The translations under genes and the position numbers were made by a program. A DNA stretch of 64,000 nucleotides. Origin: Platanthera guangdongensis (taxonomy: Eukaryota; Streptophyta; Magnoliopsida; Asparagales; Orchidaceae). The DNA lies in NCBI GenBank assembly GCA_039583875.1, contig CM077166.1, positions 83,822,564 through 83,886,563 of the forward strand. Reading direction: 5' to 3'. This document shows positions 23,319 through 34,793 of the stretch, piece after piece (the first letter of the stretch is position 1; each line of letters begins with the position of its first letter). Under the pieces are notes generated by a model. That model saw only the letters and a list, made by a program, of their open reading frames with translations, did no database searches and was not told where the DNA came from.

Positions 23319-23964
23319 CGGCTACACATACTCACTCGAGAAAAGGGGAAAAACACAAACATCACAAACGACATCTTGCCGCAATGGATTTCTACAAAAT
23401 CCTTAAAGCTCGTATGCAACATCACCGAGTCGGACTAACGGTCGCGACCACGGCTTCACCCACAATGCTTAATCCACTAACGGAGCAGATCTCTAATGCA
23501 AAAACATGCCGGGGACGGACTCAATTGACCCGGAGGTTCCTCTTAAACGATGGCGACCCAAACCCATCTCATTTGAGAGTTTGGTGCCCAAAAACTAGAA
23601 AGTAAAAGATGCTAAACACGCATCCTAAAACCAAGAGGAGAAGTGTCATTACCTTCCGACCCCTCTTCCTAGCCATGGAAACTTAGCCGGATGAAAACCT
23701 TCGCAACGGTCTTGCCTACACGAATCTGGACTCGGCTCGTGATTTGGAGCACTGAAGCTTCTCCGGCAGCCGGATCTCTCCTTCACCTCCTTCCTTGCTC
23801 TCCCTTCTCTCTAGATCTTAGAAAGAGAGTACTTGATGAAGAATGAGGGTTCCCAAACCCTATTCTCGGACTTAACCCAGCAAGGGCAACCTTGGACCAT
23901 CAGATCCCAAAAGAAGGAAACGAACGGCCACGATCCGAACTGAAAAATCAAAACACCTGGGCTG

Positions 23965-24620
23965 AATACGGCTTGTGACACGCCAGTGTCAAAGGCCGTG
24001 TGCCTCAATCGATGCCGAAACCGTCGCACCCAGAATAGGACACGGGCACTGGACACGCCCGTGTCGAACATGACACGCTCGTGTCACTTAGTACACGCCC
24101 GTGTTGCTGGGCGTGTTCCTCCATCGACACAGGATCAAAACCACCCGAGAAGGACACAGGTAATCGACACGCCCGTGTCGAAATTGACACGCTCATGTCA
24201 GGCCGAACACGCTTGGGCTCCAGGCTGTGTTCAATCCCCTTACACGGCCCGACTCACAACCCAAGCATTACAAGACCTGGGACATGCCCGTGTCTCAGGC
24301 CGTGTTCGAAGTCTCGACGATCGTCGACTGCCTCTTCGTCGACTTCGCAAAAAATTCGTCGAACAAGCGCATGATACGGCTGTGGACACGCCCGTGTCCC
24401 AATCCATGTTCACTGTCTAGACATTTCGTCGAGCGCAGTTCGTCGACCACTCGAGTTTTCCATCAAACCCGAGCACGACATGGCCATGGACACGCCCGTG
24501 TCCTAGGCCGTGTTCCCTGTCTTGACACTTTGTCAAACGAAAATCGTCGACTTCCCGGGCTCTCGATGAAGCCGAGCACGACAAGGCCATGGGCACGCCC
24601 GTGTCCTAGGCTGTGTGACC
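23965..24620. repeat. Palindrome array GACACGCCCGTGTC plus TCGTCGA in T4 LTR
   Basis: At least eight GACACGCCCGTGTC-like cores, each usually followed by a GGCCGTGTTC or GGGCGTGTTC word. CGACGATCGTCGACT and TTCGTCGACTTCGC words lie at about 24310-24560. It is the reverse complement of the T3 array motif and the same vocabulary, but in a different family. Confidence 0.85.
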
Positions 24621-24685
24621 CTTACCAAGACCCAAACTTGGCTCTCCATTCTGCTCATCCCTCTTTCGAATGTTGAGGCGTTACA

Positions 24686-25375
24686 CTCCCCAAAGTGATG
24701 AGCTGGGGCAAACAAATCCTGATTCCACCAGTTCTTGCAACTGAACTCTAAACTCGGCGAGTTCCTTCAGGGCCATACGATAAGGGGTCCTGAAGACGGG
24801 CTTGACACCAGGTACTAGCTTAATTAGAAAATCCACCTCTCTATGCGGGGGTAATCCTGGCAAATTCTCAGGAATTACCTCGGTAAAATCCCGCACCACT
24901 CACACATCCTTCATATTTATTATTATCTCTTTCAGTCCAAAACATATCATGTAAACTTCATCCCCTCTCATGTGGGCTTTCAAGGCCTGAATTGAAGATA
25001 ATACCAAGCATTGTGTGAATCTTATACCTTGGAAAATGACTTCAGTGTCTCCATGTATCAAGTGAATCCGCTTCTCCGCGCAGTCAATTCTTACGAAATG
25101 CCAATCCAGCTACGCCATGCCCAGAATGAGATCGAATTCTGGCATCCTCAAAACTATGGCAGGGGTATCGAAGATCTGTCCCCTAAGGAGTATCTCCAGG
25201 TCTCACTTGGCAGTTGCGGTCATCTCAGAGCCATCTGGGAGGCGTACTCTTCGAGTAATACTAGTGAAATATTCTACCCCTTCTAGGAATTTAATGAAGT
25301 CTGCAGACACAAACGAGTGCGAGGCTCCCGTATCGAATAATGTATAGGCCGGTTTCCCGCAGACCATCACCGTGC
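24686..25375 (-). pseudogene. pol: T5 protease and RT start, cut by T4
   Basis: Second coding exon of T5. Protease starts at the intron acceptor with [20 protein letters not shown] (DTGA near 25330) and has the flap region LILGMA. A linker follows, and then the RT entry region (ENLPGLPPHREVDFLIKLVP, FRTPYRMALKELAEFRVQLQ) up to a conserved Leu-Trp-Gly, where the T4 LTR begins. In-frame stops: a TGA after ...MTATAK at 25200-25202, a TAG at a conserved Trp position after LGMA, and a TGA just before VVRDFTEVIPE. Catalytic RT and everything downstream are missing from this window. Similarity to T2 and T3 pol is at family level only. Confidence 0.87.
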
Positions 25376-25471
25376 CTAAGTACCAATAGCAAATACTCAA
25401 AGCTAGATTTCTAATACATCTTAGGAAACTTAAGGCAAGCACTGAAAATGTATTAATTAACTGCAACATAC
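25376..25471 (-). other. Putative 96-bp intron between T5 gag and protease
   Basis: Donor GTAG|GTATGTTGCAG and acceptor TTGGTACTTAG|GCACG on the minus strand, splitting a Gly codon after its first base. The GTATGT donor is the best of the three. The position matches the T2 and T3 introns. The raw translation through it shows unrelated sequence between a gag-like end and the protease start. Confidence 0.78.
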
Positions 25472-26565
25472 CTACGATCACCTCCTGAGGGTTCCGCTCC
25501 TGTGTCATGTCCAGCGCGAACATCTGATCTCGAGCAGGTCCGGGGTTTCATCCTCGTGGTCCTCGTCCTCGACCACGCATATGTCCACGCCATCATGGAG
25601 CTTCCGGAGGGAGTGCAGGAGGAGCATTCCCAACTAGCTGTGGGCAATGACGTCGGATGTGGCCCTGTCGGTTACATTGGAAGCACACTCGCTCATACCG
25701 CCCTTCGGGTTGTTGGAACTGTTGAAGCTGTGGAGGTGGAGACCATGCTGGCGGTTGTGGGACCGGGTGCTCCGTTCTAAAATTTCAGTGGAAACGCCCG
25801 CCACCTCTCTGGTATCCTCTTCCACCTCTGTTTTCATGCCTCCTTCTGCTACTGGGGCCAGCCTCCATCACACCCTCAGAGGGTGTCTTACCACTTCCCA
25901 AGTGGTTTGCCTCTAGCCTCTTCGCCATATCAATTGTCTCTGCTAAGCTGAAGTCTGCTATAAACAAAAGGGCTTGCATCATGGGGTCTCGTAAGCTTTT
26001 GTAGAACCTTTTAGCATATCCTCTGTCGTCCAACTCATAGGAGTCAACAAATCTAGCCAGATGCTGAAACTCCCCCTGATACTCCGTCACTGACTTGGAT
26101 CCCTACTTCAGCTATAGGAACCTTTTTTCAAGTTCATCTCGAGCTGTCGAAGTGATAAAGTGCTCTAAGAAAGCTTCAGAAAACTCACTCCAACTAATAT
26201 CTGTGTAGACTCTTCCTTGGAAGGTGGAGCCCATGAGAGACTTCCACCACCTTTTTGCATGCAGCTCTAGAAGTGTCACTACCAGGGTCATAGCCATATT
26301 GTTCAGACATCTAATTCCCGCCAACAGTTCTTGCACTGTGTCGAGCCATTCCTCCGTACGCACTGCCGACTCTATCCCAAGCTAGGCAGGAGGGGCGAGA
26401 GCTCGGAAAGTGCTTAACCAATTGGAGCCCGGTGCTTGTTATTGTACATGGGCTTGTTGGGACCTAAAGGCATCCGAGATAGCTGTGAGCGTCTGCCCTA
26501 GCTCTGATTGCTAAAACTGTGTGGGCACGGATAGGGTGGGAGTGCCCCCCACTGGCTCAACAAGC
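25472..26565 (-). pseudogene. gag: T5 gag, several stops
   Basis: Capsid-like protein of a gypsy element. The N-terminal part is recognisable from about 26565 (LGQTLTAISDAFRSQQ, FRALAPPA). The core gag domain follows (RTEEWLDTVQELLA ... YTDISWSEFSEAFLEHFITS ... YQGEFQHLARFVDSYELDDR ... KRFYKSLRDPM), then a Gly/Arg-rich stretch and one CCHC knuckle, CFQCNRQGHIRRHC, near 25640. Stops occur in the N-terminal third, between 26090 and 26111, after GGGRFH at 25785-25787, and twice more in the Gly/Arg-rich end. The frame is otherwise continuous to the intron donor. No clear ATG is left, so the start is uncertain. Confidence 0.85.
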
Positions 26566-26768
26566 ACTAGGATCTACACATAAAGTACAAACCTAAGGTC
26601 AGGCTGGCTAATCTTAAGGTCAAAATTGGACATACTTAGTGTGAATTACATATGGGCACACCACTGCTTTCGCTAAGTCAGTTTGTCCCCAAGCTGACTA
26701 ATCGAATGGGGGTGGCACCATTATTGAATGACTTCTTGAGTTCAGGATCGTAGTAAGCTGATACCATT
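26566..26768 (-). other. T5 leader with decayed primer site
   Basis: Non-coding stretch between gag and the 5' LTR. Minus-strand AATGGTATCAGCTTAC at about 26755-26768 is a decayed iMet primer site (TGGTATCAG, with the next bases lost), two bases from the LTR. Confidence 0.65.
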
Positions 26769-28898
26769 TGTAAGACCCCCTCCTGGAACACAAAACACGA
26801 CATGAGGGGAGTCTTATGCCCAGAACTGCCGCCTTGCAGTAACGTTAGTACCCGGGCTAACCTGTACCACGAGACGCCTATCCTACCGGCTATAACCAAT
26901 ATCAACCAATGCCAACCCAATCAAGAATAAAAAATAGAAGTCAATCCACACATAAGTAAAATAGTCCAAAAAGTACATCAAGAAAAAGAAGCTACAACAA
27001 GCTTCTATAATATCAGAGTACGAGTAAAACTTGCCCAAAGGGCTATAACATGAGTCTCTCAAAACTCACATTAGTCACTGACGGTAGCGACGACACCGTC
27101 CCTTCAGGGCCTGTCGTCCTAGCCTGGCTATCCTACTGCATAACCTGCTGCTGCTTTGTCTGCGGGGTTTCCTCCTAAAAAGGAAGACGTAGCGACCGTT
27201 ATTCATAAGACTAAGTGGCTATCACATCCGCTCCCCGGTGACTCCTCGATACTGAGCGGAGAAAAGAACAAGGGTATAATATATATAAATAAAATAGTTG
27301 TACAAACATGTGGTATAGAGCGAGCAATATCAAGTATATCAGCAGTATAATAAATGAGTAAACAGTCTACTCTAGCAGTTTCATCATCTACAACAGTATA
27401 TGAAAAATGTAAAGCTACAACAGAAAGTAACTCAACTTATATGAATGCCCATACAAACATATAAGTTGAGGATCGGCTCAGTAGTAAAGTAACTCATCGT
27501 ATAAGAGTGCCCATACAAACTTACACAATGAGGATCTTGTGTATGCAATGTAATTTAATACCATGAATGCAATGCAATGACTCACCCATGATCATGCACA
27601 TGCAACTGCTATGTCGACACAGACTTGTAGTTCCCACTTTTCGAGCAGGTAGCTAACCTCTCAGGCGTTAACTGTCGTGGCCAGACGGTGACAGCAGAGC
27701 GGGCTTCTCCACTACTAGGCAGGTATCCACACTACCAAGCCTAGGCCTTCATACTCCTCAATGCTAAGAACACAACAACGGAGCTCACATGTGTACTACG
27801 ACTTAGAAGGGGTCTCAGGTAGATGTGCACCAAGTGCCCAGCCCAACTGGCCTATCTTGTAGCGCGGAAGGTGCATCTAGGAGAGTATCACCAAAGGACC
27901 AAGGTCAACCGCCCACTGGCATGGAGGGTGCCTCGTGAAGTAAGCACCGAGGAACAAGGCCCAACTATCCAAGTCTAACTACCAACTCCCATCTGTGTGA
28001 TGACTAGCGAGCCTGTAGACCTGCCACACTATCCTTAACCCAGGATTACGACACCACGTGTCGACTCACACCACATGCATTTCACATACGGGGCTCCACA
28101 TTGAGCCCCCTTTTCATTATTCACATTTAGTGCTCAACAACACGCAAGAGCTCCACACCGAGTCTCTTACCAATACATAATTCCAGTGCGGCAACACACA
28201 CACGCACTTTCAACCCTTCAACATTTTCGTGCATCCAATCACACCAAGGGTTCACCATCAACATAATGGTACTCCACACATATTCACCAACCATTTGGTT
28301 ATCATAATTACATGTATACTATGATCACATGACTTAAACATCACTGGTTACAATTCTTTTACCAAGTTCGAACTATTCGTGTACATATGGATCTACCAAC
28401 TAAAAACCATCAACCATTTGTTCATCGCAATTACTACAAATTATGTTCATCAAACTTCAAGTCAACCTCATCATTATTCATTGTATTATCATTATCAAGT
28501 ACATCCCTATTGATTCACATATTTAAGTCATTCGTACCATCCCAACTCGTCAATCCATTCGTTCATTAACCTCCACCAAATCACCTTGATCAAGTACACT
28601 TTAATACACCATTTGTTCATTAGGGATCTATCCAACAAATGTCATTAATATATTTTATCACAATTACTTATAAACTAAATTCAATAAAATATTAACATTA
28701 ATCTACTACAATCTCTTTACCAAACCCAAGCCGATACAAAACAAACTCGATAACTATATATGCATGAATGATTACTGTACAACAACTTCGATCGGGGATT
28801 CCCGAGGCTGCAGGAATCCCGTGAAGGCGTGTAACCCCTCGTTGGAAAGGTATTTCCAAGGGCTACAACTTCCGTGTTTAGTCGAAAGCCTAGATCTA

Positions 28899-29322
28899 TA
28901 ACAGCCCGGTTTAGAGCTCAGAGGCTACCACACCCAACCATGGGCCGCATAGCGTGTCTCGCCCCAATGGTCCATTACAGGGCTACAACCCAATACACCA
29001 CAACGCCTCTCCTGCCTGTTTTTCAGCAAGACGCATTGTTGGCAGTATGTATCGAACCCGCAACCCTTGATAACACACCCTTTCACTAGTGGCCATCACC
29101 AATTGAGTTGCAGCTCTGTTGGAGATGGCCATTGGTGAAAGGGTGTGTTATCAAGGGTTGCGTGTTCGATACCTAGCGCCAACAACGCGCCTTGCTGAAA
29201 AACAGGCGGGAGAGGCATTGGGGTGTATTGGGTTGCAGCCCTATAATGGGCCTTCAGGGCGAGACACGCTATGCGGCCCATGGTTGGGTTCTGTAGCCTC
29301 TGAGCTCTAAACCGGGCCGTTA
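28899..29322. repeat. Foldback 1: 424-bp palindrome of tRNA-like halves
   Basis: Left arm TAACAGCCCGGTTTAGAGC... is the inverted repeat of the right arm ...GCTCTAAACCGGGCCGTTA, with arms near 200 bases and scattered mismatches, meeting near 29110. Outward from the centre the plus-strand arm holds an A-box-like CAGCTCTGTTGG (29111-29122; 10 of 12 to TRGCNNAGTNGG) and, 52 bases on, a B-box-like TGTTCGATACC (29163-29173; one mismatch to GGTTCGANNCC). The left arm has the mirror versions. This looks like two SINE or tRNA-related units head to head. Confidence 0.8.
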
Positions 29323-29340
29323 AATAAAAAGTGCACTTTT

Positions 29341-29708
29341 TATGTAACAACCCGGCCCACGACACGCTCGTCGACCCCAAGCATTGTTACAGGGCTGCAA
29401 CCCATGACACCCCAACCCATCTCCGGCCTGTTTATCAACACGGTAGGTTGTTGAGGCGGGGCTTCGATCCCACGACCTCCTTGATAAGGTGCCTTAAATC
29501 TCAACCCCATCACCAACTGAGCTGCAACTCAGTTGGTGATGGGGTTGCGGTTTAAGGCACCTTATCAAGGAGGTCGTGGGATCGAAGCCCCGTCTCAACA
29601 ACCTACCGTGCTGATAAACAGGCCGGAGATGGGTTGGGGTGTCATGGGCTGCAACCCTGTAACAATGCTTGGGGTCGGCGAGCGTACCGTGGTCCGGGTT
29701 GTTACATA
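29341..29708. repeat. Foldback 2: 368-bp palindrome of tRNA-like halves
   Basis: Begins TATGTAACAACCCGG and ends CCGGGTTGTTACATA. The central stem of 20 bases on each side of a CTGCAA loop (29522-29527) is perfect. The plus-strand arm has an A-box-like CAACTCAGTTGG (29525-29536; 10 of 12) and, 54 bases on, a B-box-like GGATCGAAGCC (29579-29589; one mismatch). It differs in sequence from foldback 1 but shares the plan and the words CCCGG, GGGCTGCAACCC and ACAGGC. The two lie 18 bases apart. Confidence 0.85.
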
Positions 29709-30429
29709 GATCTGGCCGCATCATGTCTATAAACGGCCTCGAAGGTTGCTGCGTGCAGAAAATATATTTTGCGCGCATCTTAAAGCAGATAGAACGTCAT
29801 CAATTCGTCTTCTTACTCCAACCAAACTTTCCAAATAACATCCAAAATTTCTCCTCCCTTATTCACCCTCATATGGCCACTTCTCTTCACGAAACAAGTC
29901 CACAAACTTCATTTGAAGTGAGGAAAGGTTGAAGACTCTCATTCCTAGGACACAAGTCCGAGCATGGCCTCTTCCTATAAACCTTCTTCTTACAAATCAA
30001 GACTCTTTTGAGTCGATATCTCTCCTAGGAATATCTAAAGATCTAGAACCAAGGGAGAGGGTAGGAATCTCACCTCATTTCCGACGTTTCCACCGTTTCC
30101 AGCCATGGATCTTTTCACCCTTCTTGGCGGCATCCTCTTCTCCTTGGTTGGTGTTCGTTCTTCATGAGAAAGAAGAGAAAGAGAGGATTTCTTCCAGAAT
30201 CTGACGGTTTCACTGTTCCGTCGGCTTGGCAGAGACAACTGCTCGGCAAGGTGATAAGAATAAAAGAAGGCTAGGGTTTTCCTCATATCCCTTTTTATAG
30301 TGAGAAATTAAGGAAACTGCCTAGCCACGTGTCAACCTGACATTAGACCGCCAAACATCACATTAAATGAGTCATTTCGAAAGGACGCGGCCCGAAAATT
30401 CGACAAGGGAGAATTTTGCACCCGAGTTA

Positions 30430-30905
30430 TTCTGCTTGACATTTCATCGAGCTCTGCTCGACGATGTTTGTCGAGCTCTGGTCGACGATGTTCGTCGAGC
30501 TCTACTCGACGATGTTTGTCGAGCTCTGCTTGACGTTGTTCGTCGTGCTCTGCTCGACGATGTTCGTCGACCTCTGCTCGACGATGTTCTTCGAGCTCTG
30601 CTCGATGATGTTCGTCGAGCTCTGCTCGACGATTCTGGCCAAGCTATGGTCACTACTAATGTCACGGGTAGTCTTGGATTGGGCACATATGGGTAGGGAC
30701 ACGCCCATGTCACTACCCATGTCCTTCTCTAGAAAGATCACAAAGAAGGCACAAAATCTACAAAAGTACCATACGGGTAGGGACACGCCCATGTCACTAC
30801 CCGTCTCCTTCTCCGAAAGGATCACAAAGAAGGCGCAAAATTTACAAAGGCACCACACGGGTAGCGATACGCCCGTGTCACTACCCATGTCCTTCTCGGG
30901 TAGAA
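30430..30905. repeat. Palindrome arrays in T5 LTR
   Basis: First half (30440-30640): about nine units of GTCGAGCTCTGCTCGACGATGT-type sequence at a spacing near 24 bases. Second half (30680-30905): three units of GGGTAGGGACACGCCCATGTCACTACCC-type sequence near 75 bases apart, each followed by TTCTC and an AAAGATCACAAAGAAGGC tail. Confidence 0.85.
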
Positions 30906-31022
30906 TCTACACCTCCTCCCCTACTCAGGTGCAAGCCTATCTGCCAGCACACCAGGAGCCCAAATCAACTCTCCTGACTTAAAAGTGCGTACGAGGGGCC
31001 TAGCATGAATCAAGACGTTACA

Positions 31023-32498
31023 CTCTAACTCCCTCTTTGTCACAACCCGCATTTTCTCTGCATTTAACAGTATATCAGAGTAAGGGAAAATGTGCGTCAT
31101 GATGCTATGTAAGCAGGGGATAACTGCAGACGCTCAAACAAAACTCCAACTAAATGCCTTTATAAAATATCTATAAGTTATTTAGAGAAAATCTAGTTTA
31201 AGTTAAGTGGTTAGCCATATATCTCGGCTTAGTGGCTCATCTAGTCCACAAGAAAAGATAATTATATGCTGCGGAAAGTACTTTATTTACATCATTAGAC
31301 GTCCTACATGAGTATAAACATCCCCAGAGGATAACTCATGGTATGCAAGACTCTAAATTTATAATAATAATAGAGTGGCTTTTACGATCGTTAAACATAG
31401 TGATTTAGATTTCAAATGTGACATGTATGAAGTAATAATAGTAATTCTTTATACTTTATAAATACCTAACATACAACCTAGCATAAATCTTCCCAGAGAG
31501 CAAGTAAAAACAACCACAAGAAGGTAAACTAGCATCTAGCAAAGTATTCAATAATCCAAAAGAAAACTACCAGTGAGCGTCAACAACTTGACACAAACCC
31601 ACTGAAAGTATGCAAGTCTGAACTAAAATCGAAAACATAAAAACTACCTCACGACGGTGAGGTAAATTATTGTAACAACTATAGTCCAAAGGCTACCACC
31701 CAACTCAGCCGCTCCATCGGCTACAGCCCTGAACCTGAGGCATTCAAAAGAAGAACACCTCAGCAAGAAAATACAATTGGCAGAAGGAATAAGCAGGAAA
31801 AATCTAAAAAGACAAGAAAAAGGTTTACCAAACCCGACTATAAGAAATGCTGAAAACCACAGTTGATTAGTCAAATAAAACAGGTAAAGTAAAAGTCTAT
31901 AATAAAGAAATTAAATGAACATTTGCACCAAGTGCGGAACAAAGCCATGCTTAGACAAAATCTGCAAGGATTAACATAAAATAACATAGACTGATCTAAG
32001 AAGCAAACTGAGCACAAAACAACTCAAAAACGTGAATCATAACACTTGGAAATATCAACCGGGCCAGAGTTTGTGACCAATTGTCCCCATACCAGGTTCC
32101 CATACCCAAACGTCTCAAAAAAAGAAGGCACTATGGTGGTGACCACTTGTCCCAATCCAATCCAACAGTCCTCAAAAACAGAGAACAAACAACCACCGAG
32201 TGTAATGATCCATAAAACGGCATCCAATTGGTGATCCTTTATCCTCTGCCAACCTTCATAGTTGAAGAAACGACATACCCAAACACCCCAAACCAAAATC
32301 CAAGACTAAACTCCAAGAAATACCCAAACAAGCCCTAAAGTCACTCTAAGGACCATACATGACGAATCCTGCACGAAACAACAAAATTTCCTAAGTCCTG
32401 GCCAAATTCGGCGAGTATACTCGACAAACCACAAGGATACTCGACGAATTTCACAACACTCGGCGAATATGACCTACTATACTCGACGAATGCTACAA
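31023..32498 (-). mobile_element. T6: LTR fragment of a T2-related family
   Basis: From 31038, TGTCACAACCCGCATTTTC, then GTATCAGAG...GAGAAAA-like and CAGGGGATAACTG...GACGCTCA words follow the inner end of the T2 5' LTR (18718 onward) in the same order and orientation. The T2 primer-site bases GATACCAAC are absent between CTCCCTCT and the LTR start, so this looks like a T2-type 5' LTR with a small deletion of its primer site. The fragment is broken at 32498 by T7. TCGGCGA/CTCGACGA words lie at 32405-32495. No coding region. Confidence 0.6.
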
Positions 32499-34235
32499 TG
32501 TTGGGTCTATTGATCCCAATGTCCCAGATTTGTAAGAAGTCAAACTTGTCAATAACATATACACATAATATATTTGATGTGTGCTTGAGTTCATGCATGC
32601 AGGTTATCCATGATTGGATAGGTGAAATTTAAGAGTATGCTGGAAGATTCAGAATTCGTCGAGCTCATCTCACCATTCGTCGAGCTGAGCTCACGATTAG
32701 TCGAACGGAATTCAGAACTTAGGATTCAAAAATCATCAAGCTCAACTCACCTTTCGTTGAGCTGAGCTCACCATTCATTGCGCTAAATTCAGAAGCTTGG
32801 GATTCATAATTCATTGAGCTCAGCCCATCGATCATGAAATGCAGTTCAACATTTGTCGAACTAAAGCCAAAAAATTTGACTAAGGCAAAACCGCTGAGAC
32901 AGCTGAGGAGTATGTCTCAGCATAACCACTGAGACAAAACAAATTGGATTTATCTAAGTCCAGAAGCGTTGAGTGAAGCAGGTTCACTCAATGCTTCTAA
33001 TGAAGAAGAAAGCGTTGAGATCCCTGAGAAGAAACCACTGAGATAGGAGACAATCTCAGCTGAGAAGAAGAAAGCGTTGAGACCGCTGAGACAGGAGATA
33101 GCCTCATCTGTGAAGAAGAAACTACTGAGACATTTGAGAAGGAATTGCTGAGACAAAGCCAACAAAATTTCTCTCTAAGTCCAGAAGTGTTGAGTGAGGC
33201 GGGTTCACTCAACGCTTCTAATGAAGAGCCAAGACAGATGGTGTTGAGTTACTTAACATCACTCAACGCTTAATGAATTTCTGAAATTTTTCTAAGTCCA
33301 GATGGTGATGACCACTGTAGACGTCATCAAAATTCAACAAGTCAAAGTATCTCATGCCATTGCGGGAAAGCTACAACAGCACAGGATGACCACTGCTGAC
33401 GTCACCAGAAGTCGACAAAGTCAAAATAGTTCATGCCATTGCGGGAAAGCTGCTGTAACCCCCAAAGCTGTATTTGTCCTTTTCTGAGGGATGTGGCACT
33501 CACCATCCTTGGCTGGGCCCACTCTCAAATTATGCCATTGATTCAAATCAACACATATAAAAAGGTAAAAGAAAAGGGGATTAATGTTACAGAGAACATA
33601 TGCAGAACACATAAACAAAAATAGAAAATAGAGGCGGCTGGACTTCATCTTCTCCAACAAGCTTGAAAGCAAAAGAATAGCAGAGCAAGCCAGCAGACAG
33701 TGAAAAGTAAGCTGAAGCTCTTTCAAGTTCAGCAAGAGTGTTCTCTCAAGAATAAGGCAGTTGATTCTTCAGATCAGTAAGAAGATAGCTGTGTGAAGGG
33801 CAATCAGCCTTCAACAGCAGATAACTGTTTACCTGTGCAGCAAAGAAGCAGTGGTTATAGAAGAAGACTCATCCCTTCTACAGCAAGTGGGCTGGACTGA
33901 TATCTGCTCAGTCCAGCAAGGTAGACTCAGAGATTTATCTATGAGTCAGTTGTTCCAAATTTATTTTATCGTGTATAAATTCCAGTATGATTCAGTTTAT
34001 CTGAATTTGAGCTGTAGGGCCTTTTGGCTTGATTTGTAGGTGATTAATTAGTCACTGAGGTAGTGCCCTGCTGGGGTACTGAGGAAGAATCCAAGTGTGG
34101 ATCTGAGAGTAGGGCTGTACTCCCAGCCTAAGTAGTAGACCTTAAAAATAAGGCTGAGGTAGGTGACTGTCGAGTCACTGAGCTGTAGGTGACAAGTGTG
34201 TCACTGAGTTTTAGGCCTTGGAGGAGGCTGAGCTA
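32499..34235 (+). mobile_element. T7: SIRE-like copia LTR fragment
   Basis: Begins TGTTGGGTCTATTGATCCC, like the T9 LTR start TGTTGGATCCC, and then runs through TCGTCGAGCTCA units (32650-32860), a CACTGAGAC-rich part and two spaced palindromes with GCGTTGAGTG...CACTCAACGC arms. It is cut at 34235 by the T8 LTR. No primer site, gag or pol is present, so the element type is inferred from the LTR start and layout. Short open frames here are not supported as genes. Confidence 0.5.
32962..33219. repeat. Two spaced palindromes GCGTTGAGTG...CACTCAACGC in T7
   Basis: AGAAGCGTTGAGTGAA, five bases, then its inverted repeat at 32962-32998, and a second copy at 33183-33219. A looser third version lies near 33240-33275. 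The arm is the same word that makes the 22-bp palindrome in the T2 LTR. Confidence 0.8.
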
Positions 34236-34773
34236 TGTAACGACTCCGTTCGTTCATATAGTATATAATAGAAGTTCCGGTCGGGGCCCCACACCATATA
34301 CCACAAAACAGGCGGCGAAGTCACGGAGTGATACCAGAGTTGCGCATCCTAACTCATAGCATTCTAGAAGAAGCTTATAACACGAAATTGAACTCCAAAC
34401 ATGAATGTCCACCATACAAATATCCACATTGATGTATATAAACAGGAATGTTCACCCAATACAAAGTCAGTTGGCCTTATGGCCTTACAGTTGTTCTTGA
34501 CAATAGTGGCTTACGAACATCGGCGTGCAGGCCGACCACACATGAACAAAACATAATATTTTTATCATAGCCTTCGAGGGCTAGTGGCAGCGGCAGTAGC
34601 AGTAGCAGGGACTTCAGCCTTTCAATGTCCCGCTCGGTTTTCTAGCACCTGTACAAGGACAACCCACCCAACGGTGGAAAGCAAGGCAACAGTCAGTATT
34701 CAGCTGACCAATTTATAACGACTCTACCCCTTTCCCGGGGCAGTGACATTCCTTCCCTACAGGCATAGCAATT

Positions 34774-34793
34774 CATATATATATATATATATT
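34774..34793. repeat. AT microsatellite
   Basis: About ten AT units (ATATATAT...) inside the T8 LTR. Confidence 0.9.

Larger units (their letters stand above)
22097..24685 (-). repeat. T4 5' LTR
   Basis: 2589 bp. Plus strand begins TGTAACACCTCCC and ends GAGGCGTTACA. It holds a 43-bp tandem duplication at 23233-23318 (GGAAACCATCTACCGCC twice) and a palindrome array at about 23965-24620. The flank at 24686 is RT sequence of T5, so T4 inserted there; the expected TSD is CTCCC and its partner is outside the window. Confidence 0.85.
26769..31022 (-). repeat. T5 5' LTR, carrying two foldback inserts
   Basis: Plus strand begins TGTAAGACCCCCTCC and ends AAGACGTTACA. It is 4254 bp long; about 0.8 kb of this is the palindrome pair at 28899-29708, leaving about 3.4 kb of LTR. 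A TCGTCGAGC/GACACGCCC array lies at about 30430-30905. No coding region is supported. The other LTR is not in the window, so the outer end rests on the TG...CA rule and on the adjoining T6 LTR. Confidence 0.7.

Noticed and set aside
29111..29589. Functional tRNA genes
   Set aside because: A and B boxes are similar, but no cloverleaf with an anticodon arm can be drawn and the units are mirrored; SINE-like is the better reading.
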